64,000 nucleotides of DNA from Marinobacter salarius (GTDB lineage: Bacteria; Pseudomonadota; Gammaproteobacteria; Pseudomonadales; Oleiphilaceae), in NCBI GenBank assembly GCA_000831005.1, contig CP007152.1, positions 1,736,001 through 1,800,000 of the forward strand, in the 5' to 3' direction. Positions 57,402 to 64,000 of this stretch are shown here, piece by piece; position 1 is the first letter of the stretch, and each line of letters begins with the position of its first letter. The notes under the pieces are model-generated. The model did no database searches and was not told the origin of the DNA. It was given only the letters and a program-made list of their open reading frames with translations. The position numbers and the translations under genes were made by a program.

Positions 57402-57501
57402 ATTACAGTGTGTTTAAGGTGTACAAACAACTGCATACAGATTAAGCGGCAACGGTACTGTCACCCGTTGCGAAGAAAGACATTGGAGGCGGTGAGCGCT
57501 C

Positions 57502-58380
57502 GTGCACGTTCTTGTTGTTCATGATTATGGCCCATTAGGGCGGGTATTGCTGGAGCGTCTGAGGGACACCTCGCTCCACGTCAGCCCGCTGCTGATCAGC
57601 GAGCTTGAAACCGCGGACCTTTCGGCGCTGGAAGGCTGGATTCCCGACGACACCGACTTGATCGTGAATGCGCTTTGGCTGGCGGACCCTGAAAGTGCGG
57701 AGAGGAACCCCGAATTGGCCCACAAGGCGTCGTTTTCGTTGCCCGTGGCGCTGGCCGAGCACGCCTGTGAGCGCAATATCGCGTTGCTGCAGTTGTCGTC
57801 TTCCTATGTGTTCGACGGCCGAAAGCAGAGTGCCTACATTGCCTCCAATCCCGGTCAGCCCTGTAACGAGCTGGGTAACTGGCAGTGGGAATGCGAACAG
57901 GCGCTGAGAACGTTGTTGCCGCGGCATATCATTCTGAGGACGGGCTGGAGCCTGGGGCGCTTTGTCCGCAAGGTGCAGTCCGTTGCCGCAGGGTCCGACA
58001 CCATCAAGTTACCCGGTAAATGCCGTGGCCAACCTGTGACTGTCAGTGATCTTGCCCGGGTGATTACCGCGATTGTGCAGCAGATAGACTGTGGTGCGGA
58101 GGTGTGGGGCACCTATCAGTATGCCGGTGCGGAAGATATCTCTCTCTATGAGCTGGGGCTTGCAATCACCGGTTTGAGGGGTATTCCCGATGGTATCCGG
58201 GTGGTGGATGAAACGCCCGCATGGGCAACCCTGGAGCCCGCGAACGCCACCATGATCTGCACCAAGATCCGCAACACCTTTGGCGTCAAGCAGCTCCCGT
58301 GGCGTTCGGGGTTGGCCGAGGAGCTGGAGCTACTGTCCCTGAACGGCGGCAAGGAACTCACGGACGAGCCCACAAGCTAG
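57502..58380 (+). CDS. RmlD-like NAD(P)-binding protein lacking the catalytic Tyr/Lys
   Basis: A 292-residue protein with the fold of dTDP-4-dehydrorhamnose reductase (RmlD): Rossmann start VLVVHDYGPLGRVLLERL, LQLSSSYVFDG and IILRTGWSLG. The catalytic Y-x3-K, expected in a PxNxYGxxK context, reads PCNELGNWQWE, giving Leu124 and Gln128. It is therefore unlikely to be a sugar reductase and may bind a nucleotide or act as a regulatory or structural subunit. The GTG start follows GGAGG at 57486-57490. No rhamnose genes are near. Confidence 0.78.
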   Translation: MHVLVVHDYGPLGRVLLERLRDTSLHVSPLLISELETADLSALEGWIPDDTDLIVNALWLADPESAERNPELAHKASFSLPVALAEHACERNIALLQLSSSYVFDGRKQSAYIASNPGQPCNELGNWQWECEQALRTLLPRHIILRTGWSLGRFVRKVQSVAAGSDTIKLPGKCRGQPVTVSDLARVITAIVQQIDCGAEVWGTYQYAGAEDISLYELGLAITGLRGIPDGIRVVDETPAWATLEPANATMICTKIRNTFGVKQLPWRSGLAEELELLSLNGGKELTDEPTS

Positions 58381-58393
58381 GCTCGTCAGGAAG

Positions 58394-59603
58394 TCAGGCT
58401 TTTCCGAATACCAGCGAGGCATTGGTGCCGCCGAACCCGAAGCTGTTGGACATCACTGTATTCAGTGGCGCCGCTTTGGAATCAGGCCCCACAACCGGCA
58501 TTCCGGCAATGGTGTCATCCAGGTTTGTCAGGTTTTTAGTGCCCGCAATAAATCCGTTCATGCAGCATGATCAGGGAATAGATCGCTTCATGAACACCCG
58601 ATGCGCCTAAAGAGTGGCCGGATAGCGACTTTGTGGACGAAATCTGCGGCACTTTATCACCGAAGACGTTCCGTACCGCCTTCATCTCCGCCACATCGCC
58701 CACCGGCGTGCTGGTGCCGTGTGCATTGATGTAATCCACCGGTGTCTCAACCGTGGACAGCGCCTGTTGCATGCAACGCATGGCGCCTTCGCCAGAGGGG
58801 GCGACCATGTCGTGTCCGTCGGACGTGGCGCCATAACCGGTCAGCTCGGCAATAATGGGGGCACCGCGCTTGAGGGCATGCTCAAGCTCTTCCATTACCA
58901 CCATGCCGCCACCCCCTGCGATAACGAATCCATCACGGCCGGCGTCGAAGGGTCTGGATGCAGTTTCCGGGGCATCGTTATACTTGGTGGACAAGGCGCC
59001 CATGGCGTCGAACAGCATGGTCAGGCTCCAGTCCTCTTCCTCGCCACCGCCAGCGAATACAATGTCCTGCTTGCCAGACTGGATCTGCTCCGCGGCGTGG
59101 CCAATACAGTGGGCGCTGGTGGCGCAGGCGGATGACATGGAGTAGTTCACGCCGCGAATTTTGAACGCGGTGGCCAGACAGGCCGACACGGTACTGGTCA
59201 TGATCCGTGGCACCATGTAGGGCCCGATGCGTTTGACACCTTTTTCACGCATGATGTCGACGGCCTCCACCTGGCTGGCGCTGGACGCGCCGCCGGAGCC
59301 GGCAATCAGGCCGGTACGGTCATTGGAGACCAGATCGTCTGTCAATCGTGAGGACGCAATGGCCTGCTCCATGGCGAGGTAGCTGTACATCGCCGACTGG
59401 CCCATGAAGCGTCGGGTTTTACGGTCGATGACCGACGTATCCACATCAACAGAACCTGCCACCTGGCTGCGGAAGCCCATGTCACGATAGGTTTCATTGA
59501 ACCGGATGCCCGATTTGCCGGCCTTGAGGCTTTCCAGCACCGCATCCGTGGAGTTGCCGAGGCAGGAAACAATGCCCATTCCGGTAACTACAACCCGTCT
59601 CAT
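58394..59603 (-). CDS. fabB: 3-oxoacyl-ACP synthase I FabB, one frameshift
   Basis: A condensing enzyme needed for unsaturated fatty acid elongation. Visible are the active-site cysteine in [16 protein letters not shown], histidine in [12 protein letters not shown], the lysine/histidine pair in [12 protein letters not shown] and the C-terminal [16 protein letters not shown]. Near 58551-58554 the frame shifts by +1 (extra A or two bases lost) after MLHER. Past it the family end [13 protein letters not shown] continues to a TGA at 58394, giving about 402 residues. fabA, often next to fabB, is not adjacent here. Confidence 0.92.
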
Positions 59604-59821
59604 ACTTTCCTCCTTAGCGGGGCCTGCACCGCGAACCGGGCCGGTCCCCTCTGTCTCTGACTATAACCATCAGTCTAGGCGCTTTGGCGCTGCGGCGATA
59701 TTTGACCTTGGTAAGGTGCAAGAAGAGGCCAGGCGAGCTGGCATAGCCGTTACGTACAAGGCGGCGATCATGGACGTTGGTAAGATGGCGTTTGTCAACA
59801 ATAACCCGAGGGAGATTCACC

Positions 59822-60345
59822 GTGCGTTCACTGTCTCAATTTCTGCATGACTACGGCGACAGCATCAGAACACCGTCAACCAGTGGGTCCATATTGCCTG
59901 CGTTCCGGCAATCCTGATATCAACACTGGGATTGTTCTGGCTGATACCGGTAGGCAGTTGGCTTGGCCTTTCTGGCTCTGGGGCCTATTGGGTCAACGGC
60001 GCCACGATTCTCGCGGGCTTGTCGGGTATCGTCTATCTGCGCTTGTCGCTTTGGGTGTTCGTATTGATGGCGGGCTGGTTTGTACTGTCTTTGTGGGCCA
60101 TACAGAGTGTGCTGGCCAGTGGTCTGTCCCTGTTCTGGACCAGTCTTGTGGTCTGGATCGTTGCCTGGGCGGTCCAGGTGGTCGGCCATAAAATTGAAGG
60201 CAAGAAGCCGTCGTTCGTGGAAGACCTGGTGTTCCTGCTGATCGGGCCGATCTTCGTTAGCATTGAGTTTGCGGCGAAGCTGGGCATACCGGTACCTCAT
60301 GCCCAGGGTGGCCATGACGGTGGGCGCCAGCCTCAGAGTCACTGA
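59822..60345 (+). CDS. Mpo1-like (DUF962) 2-hydroxy fatty acid dioxygenase family protein, one frameshift
   Basis: A small membrane protein of the Mpo1/YGL010w family; yeast Mpo1 is an iron-dependent dioxygenase of 2-hydroxy fatty acids. From the GTG at 59822 it reads RSLSQFLHDYGDSHQNTVNQWVHIACVP after one C is restored at 59862-59864 (AGCATCAG for AGCCATCAG). The conserved HxxxxNxxxH histidine motif is thereby rebuilt. Four membrane segments follow, then VVGHKIEGKKPSFVEDLVFLLIGP with the second histidine set. Restored length is 174 residues. GAGGGAG lies upstream of the GTG. Confidence 0.82.
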
Positions 60346-60397
60346 ACCAAGGCTGCTTGAGGTATGCTTGCAGGGAAATGCAGAGTTGAGTGACACC

Positions 60398-61206
60398 ATG
60401 CAGGCACCGCCCTTCAAAACGCCAACCAGCGGTCAGGGCCACAAGGGCACCTTGTTCTTGTGGCAGGATCACTGGCAGGTACTCGGACAGTTGATGCCCA
60501 ACCGCTCCCACCGCCACATAAGCGCTTCCTTGCTGGTCGGGCTCGACCGTCCCTTTCGGCTGGCTGTGGACGGTGAATGGCGGGAAACCCGCGCCGCCAT
60601 CGTAGCCCCTGACGTTCCCCAGGCACTGGAGCCTGGGGAGGCCAGAATCTGGAGCGTCCAGCTCGACCCCGACAGCGTTTGCTGGCGGTCCCTGAAATCC
60701 GTTACGGCAGGCATGGCCTCCACGGATCTTTCGTTGACCGGTGTGGGTCTGCCTGATCCCGGGGAGACAGACTGCGAGGCCATGGCCTGCGCGCTGGCAA
60801 GAGTGATCTCTCAGAGCGGGCACGCGCCCGTTGCGCTGGACGACCGTATAGCGGGCATTTGCAGGAAGCTGAGGCAGAACTGCCGGAACGCCTGGAACTG
60901 AACTCTCTGGCTCAAAGTGTCGGGCTGTCTTCGTCACGGCTGACGCATCTGTTTCGCCAGGAAACGGGCGTGCCGCTGCGACGTTTTCTCCTGCACCTGA
61001 AGATCAACCGGGCATTGGCGTTCTGGGAGCCGGGTATATCCGTCTCCCGGTTGGCGACGGAGGCCGGATTCTACGATCAGCCCCATCTGGTTCGCACGGC
61101 ACGTGATATGTTCGACGCACTGCCGTCCGCCTATGTGGCGGCGGGATGGTTCAACGTATGCCGTTGTGGTATCGATGATCAGGCTTTGTCGGATTTCTCG
61201 CGTTGA
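60398..61206 (+). CDS. AraC-family transcriptional regulator, one frameshift
   Basis: A 269-residue regulator with a cupin-like N-terminal part (FLWQDHWQVLGQLMPNRSHRHISASLLVG) and a C-terminal double helix-turn-helix (LNSLAQSVGLSSSRLTHLFRQETGVPLRRF and ISVSRLATEAGFYDQPHLVRT). The frame breaks at 60855-60857 (GGGCATT for GGGCCATT), between the two domains. ATG at 60398 is preferred because the frame further upstream lies inside the Mpo1-like gene. The inducer and targets are unknown. The last 28 bases overlap the convergent ylqF. Confidence 0.85.
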
Positions 61207-62066
61207 CGTTCAGCCTCTTCCCGGGCTTCCTGCTCGACCATGGCGGGCGTCTCCAGCGAAATTCGCCCGAGCTTCCCGGAGCGGAATTCGTTGAGCAGTA
61301 TTTCCGACACCTTGTGCAGGTCCGGAACCCCGCCTCTCCCCAGGAACCGTCGTTTTTCCGCGATGCCGTCCATCAGTGCCAGGCCGTCCCGGGGCCTTTC
61401 TTCAAACCCGTAGCGCGCCATTGCCAGTTCGGGATACGCGTCCAGCAGGTAATCCGCCTCGAATAACGCCACGTCCTCAAACTCAATCACCGCACTGCGA
61501 ATGGCGCCACTAATGGCCAGACGGTATCCGCAGGCCTCCGGAGAAAGCTTGGGCCAGAGAAACCCCGGTGTGTCATAGAGCAGGACGTTGTCTGGCAGCT
61601 TGATGGCCTGCTGCGCCCGGGTTACTGCGGGCTCATTCCCGGTCTTGGCTGCCGGCCGGCCCGCCATGGTGTTGATCAATGTGGACTTGCCGACATTGGG
61701 GATACCCAGAATCATCACCCGCAACGCCCGCTTCTGGCGATCATGATCCGGCGTCATTTCACCGGCCAACCGCAAGATGTCGAGCGCTTCCGCTCGCTGG
61801 TTGTGGGTCATAGTGATGGCCCGCACACCGCGCTCCTTTTCCAGCCAGCCGAGCCATTGCTCGGTAATGGCCGGATCAGCCAGATCCCGCTTGTTAAGCA
61901 CTTTGATGACGGGCGTATCGCCGCGCAGGGCAGGGACCAGCGGGTTTTCGCTGCTGAACGGCAGGCGCGCATCCACGACCTCAATAATGAGATCCATCTG
62001 CGGCATTACCTTTTTGATTTCCTTGCGGGCCTTGTGCATGTGCCCTGGAAACCAGTTAATGGCCAT
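61179..62066 (-). CDS. ylqF: Ribosome biogenesis GTPase YlqF
   Basis: A 295-residue circularly permuted GTPase of the YlqF/RbgA family, involved in late 50S assembly in Gram-positives. It starts with the family-specific NWFPGHMHKARKEIK. The G motifs occur in permuted order: NKRD (G4, in VLNKRDLAD), GIPNVGKST (G1), a threonine region (G2) and DTPG (G3, YDTPGFLWP). A charged helical tail follows. Confidence 0.92.
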   Translation of the reverse strand: MAINWFPGHMHKARKEIKKVMPQMDLIIEVVDARLPFSSENPLVPALRGDTPVIKVLNKRDLADPAITEQWLGWLEKERGVRAITMTHNQRAEALDILRLAGEMTPDHDRQKRALRVMILGIPNVGKSTLINTMAGRPAAKTGNEPAVTRAQQAIKLPDNVLLYDTPGFLWPKLSPEACGYRLAISGAIRSAVIEFEDVALFEADYLLDAYPELAMARYGFEERPRDGLALMDGIAEKRRFLGRGGVPDLHKVSEILLNEFRSGKLGRISLETPAMVEQEAREEAERQREKSDKA

Positions 62067-62262
62067 GGTTGATACTCCTGAAATGGCTGAACGGCGCCAT
62101 TATGGACGGGAATGACTAAATTTTCACATTTCTCTCAACCCGCCCATGATGGGAGCTGAGGCATGTGAGGGTGTGAAGTATGTACAAAAAGAAGGGGGTT
62201 CGGGGTGAAATGCCCGGTTGTTTTGATTTAGGGTGTAGGGCTCGAAAACCGAAAGCGACTTA

Positions 62263-62276
62263 ACTAATCGATTAGT
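62263..62276. promoter_or_regulatory. Perfect 14-bp palindrome overlapping the leader of the Spy-like gene
   Basis: ACTAATCGATTAGT is a perfect palindrome ending at the base before the GGAG ribosome site of the downstream gene. It could be a binding site for a dimeric regulator controlling this envelope protein, but only one copy is seen. Confidence 0.35.
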
Positions 62277-62286
62277 GGAGATTTCT

Positions 62287-62739
62287 ATGAAGCTCGTGAA
62301 ACTGTTCGGAATTGCCCTGATTGCTATCGGGTTGTCTTCTCCGGCGATGGCGCAGCAATCTGGCGGGCAGCCGGACCAGGTTGATCAGCTGGCTCAGATG
62401 GTTGGCCTGAGTGAAGACCAGCAGAAAGAAATTCGCGGCATCATTGAAGAGATGCAGGCTGAGATTCAGGAGCTTCAGGGCGAAGCCCAGCAACTGCAGC
62501 AGCAGATCCAGGCTCAGATCAAGCCGGATTACGACGAAGACGCGATTCGTGAAAAAGCGGAAGAGCTTGGTGACGTCACTGGCGAGATGACAGCCATGTC
62601 CACCCTGATGCAGGCGAAGGTTGATGCAGTATTCACTGAAGAGCAGCGCGAAGAGCTGAACAAACGTATGCAGCAAATGCAGCAGCAGATGCAACAGCAG
62701 CGTCAGATGCAGCGGCAGCAGCAGAAAGGTATGCAGTAA
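62287..62739 (+). CDS. Spy/CpxP-like periplasmic protein with Gln/Met-rich tail
   Basis: A 150-residue exported protein. The signal peptide (MKLVKLFGIALIAIGLSSPAMA) is followed by an all-helical body with LTxxQ-like repeats, VGLSEDQQKEIRGIIEEMQAE and VFTEEQREELNKRMQQ, as in the Spy/CpxP chaperone and stress-sensor family. The last 25 residues are almost only Gln, Met and Arg. GGAG six bases before the ATG sets the start. Assignment to the Spy family is by pattern only and could be wrong. Confidence 0.75.
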   Translation: MKLVKLFGIALIAIGLSSPAMAQQSGGQPDQVDQLAQMVGLSEDQQKEIRGIIEEMQAEIQELQGEAQQLQQQIQAQIKPDYDEDAIREKAEELGDVTGEMTAMSTLMQAKVDAVFTEEQREELNKRMQQMQQQMQQQRQMQRQQQKGMQ

Positions 62740-62787
62740 GCGCCGGTAGCTCTGACTGCTGCCTTCTGGGTTAGTGCCTGGAGCTTG

Positions 62788-62822
62788 AAAAACCGCCTTG
62801 GCTTATGGCCTTGGCGGTTTTC
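62788..62822. terminator. Terminator after the Spy-like gene
   Basis: AAAAACCGCC pairs with GGCGGTTTT around a TTGGCTTATGGCCTT loop that can itself partly pair, followed by TCTCATTT. The A-run on the other side may also serve the convergent exporter gene. Confidence 0.75.
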
Positions 62823-62871
62823 TCATTTATAGCCTGCGATTTCGCGTTTAAGCATTGCGCGGAGGGGGCTT

Positions 62872-64000
62872 TCAGAAACTCGCCCGTGCACCAAACGGCT
62901 TAACCAGCAAGATGAGCCGAGGCAACAACGTAAGCGCCCCAACCAGAGCCATGAACATGGCAAAGCCGGTGAACAACCCGAAGTAGATGGTCGGGATGAA
63001 ATTCGACAGCACCAGGATCGAAAACCCGGTAATAATCGTCAGTGAGGTAAAGAACATCGCCTGCCCGATGCTGCGGTGGCAGCGGTGCATGGTGGCGAGG
63101 TAGTCGCCGTCCTTCTCGAACTCCGTCTTGAAGCGGTGGATGTAGTGAATGGTGTCGTCCACCGCAATGCCCACCGTAATCGCCGCTACCGTTATCGTCA
63201 TCATATCCAGAGGAATGCCCAGCCAGCCCATCAGGCCCAACACCGAACCCGCCGCGATCAGGTTCGGAGCCATGCCGATCAGCGCCAGCTTTATCGACCG
63301 GAACAGGATCAGGAACATCACCATGATGGCCAGGAACACAATGCCGATGGTCTTGATCTGCGAATCGAACAGGCTTTGCAGCATGTTGTTGTACATCACT
63401 GTCATGCCCGTGAGCTTCACCTGATCGTCCTCAAAGCCCATTTCTTCGGTGAGGTGAGTGCGTATGCGGTCCAGCAATGCCTGCCGGCGCAGGTCCGGGG
63501 AGGTCTCCAGGATGCGGATGCTGAAGCGGGCCTGGTCGTGTTCTTCGCTGATGTAGGGGGTCAGAAGAATGTCCTTCAGATCGTCCGGCACCGCCGAGGG
63601 TACGAACGCCAGTTCCAGGGCATTCAGGGGCTCGCCACCGTTAACCTGGGCAAGGATGTCCAGGGTGGTATCGATGGACATTACTTTGCCGGTCTCTGGC
63701 AGGCTGTCCAGATAATCATGAACCTTACCCAGTCGATCCATCTTCTGATAGGTGAACCAGGTGTCGCGGTATTCCTCGGCACCCTCACAGTCCTCCACAA
63801 ACGGATCGCAATCACTGGCAAAGGGGTCGCCGCCGGCTTCGCTTTCGGGTGGTTTCTCGTCCGTGATTACCACATCCAGTGGGGTCGTGCCTCCCAGACG
63901 GTCATCAATGGTGATCATGCCCTGGTGGATTTCGGTGCTGGACTTGAAGTAGTCGATGAAGCTGTTTTCCACCGTCAGGCGGTTCAGGCCGATGACGCAG
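62872..64000 (-). CDS. RND superfamily (MMPL-type) exporter, C-terminal part
   Basis: The last 376 codons of a large membrane exporter; the N-terminal part lies beyond the window edge and the frame is open to base 64000. After a periplasmic domain with an acidic, cysteine-containing loop (FASDCDPFVEDCEGAEEY) come six membrane segments. These include the motif AAITVGIAVDDTIHYIHRF, with the DD pair usual in proton-coupled RND proteins, and SIGQAMFFTSLTIITGFSILVLS. It resembles the single-gene MMPL/RND lipid or sterol exporter group rather than the tripartite drug pumps. The substrate is unknown. Confidence 0.88.
   Translation of the reverse strand, partial: CVIGLNRLTVENSFIDYFKSSTEIHQGMITIDDRLGGTTPLDVVITDEKPPESEAGGDPFASDCDPFVEDCEGAEEYRDTWFTYQKMDRLGKVHDYLDSLPETGKVMSIDTTLDILAQVNGGEPLNALELAFVPSAVPDDLKDILLTPYISEEHDQARFSIRILETSPDLRRQALLDRIRTHLTEEMGFEDDQVKLTGMTVMYNNMLQSLFDSQIKTIGIVFLAIMVMFLILFRSIKLALIGMAPNLIAAGSVLGLMGWLGIPLDMMTITVAAITVGIAVDDTIHYIHRFKTEFEKDGDYLATMHRCHRSIGQAMFFTSLTIITGFSILVLSNFIPTIYFGLFTGFAMFMALVGALTLLPRLILLVKPFGARASF

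Noticed and set aside
348..61206. Programmed ribosomal frameshifting as the cause of the many broken genes
   Set aside because: The sites lack a common slippery heptamer or downstream structure, lie in unrelated genes including ribA and dnaB that are not recoded elsewhere, and are mostly simple losses of one G or C from a run.

Overview
The window is chromosomal DNA of a gammaproteobacterium, most probably Marinobacter or a close relative. The protein families, the roughly 55-60% G+C look, and two Pseudomonas/Marinobacter-type gene orders point there: proA-nadD-rsfS-rlmH-mrdA-rodA-mltB-rlpA-dacA-ybeD-lipB, and tRNA-Leu / rnr-rlmB-rpsF-rpsR-DUF2232-rplI-dnaB-alr. Genus is inferred from this resemblance, not from a database search. 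Almost everything is housekeeping; I see no prophage, CRISPR array or defence island. The one clear mobile element is an IS1111-type IS110-family insertion sequence.

Layout. 1-2.6 kb: end of argJ, a Nudix/ThiE fusion, moaC, ribA. 2.6-6.7 kb (minus): NRDE protein, xseB, ispA, dxs. 6.7-10.1 kb (plus): TSUP permease, lgt, thyA, folA, with two long hairpin repeats between thyA and folA. 10.1-16.2 kb: DEAD-box helicase, thioesterase, a haloalkane-dehalogenase relative with an altered nucleophile, small unknowns, an AI-2E-type permease and a peptidoglycan-binding protein. 16.2-23.6 kb: ilvD, a cNMP/HDOD regulator, a Lon-N protein, and a three-gene minus-strand operon of two degenerate GGDEF proteins and a DedA-PAP2 fusion. 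23.7-33.8 kb: the cell-elongation and lipoate cluster. 33.8-35.4 kb: the insertion sequence, lying where lipA would be expected. 35.4-48.1 kb: an intact GGDEF cyclase, ABC1 kinase, YqaA, chemoreceptor, glutaredoxin, PPi-dependent phosphofructokinase, mpl, ubiX, acyl-CoA dehydrogenase and an unknown lipoprotein. 48.2-56.9 kb: tRNA-Leu(CAG), RNase R, RlmB, ribosomal proteins, DnaB and Alr. 56.9-64 kb: unknowns, an RmlD-like protein, fabB, an Mpo1-like protein, an AraC regulator, YlqF, a Spy-like protein and the end of an RND exporter.

A striking property of the sequence is that sixteen otherwise normal genes, including dnaB, ribA, thyA, mrdA, lipB, alr and mpl, carry about twenty small frameshifts. 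Nearly all are the loss of one G or C from a run of two to four. Restoring one base per site (two at proA) gives full-length proteins of the expected size. I annotate these as real genes and treat the shifts as probable sequencing or assembly errors; coordinates cover the whole restored gene.

The most interesting non-genic signal is the pair of elements at 9214-9313 and 9442-9553. They share a 54-bp core in opposite orientation (48 of 54 identical). Each core sits between its own long inverted-repeat arms, and the arms of the two elements are unrelated in sequence. The core also reads as an open frame whose differences fall mostly at third codon positions.
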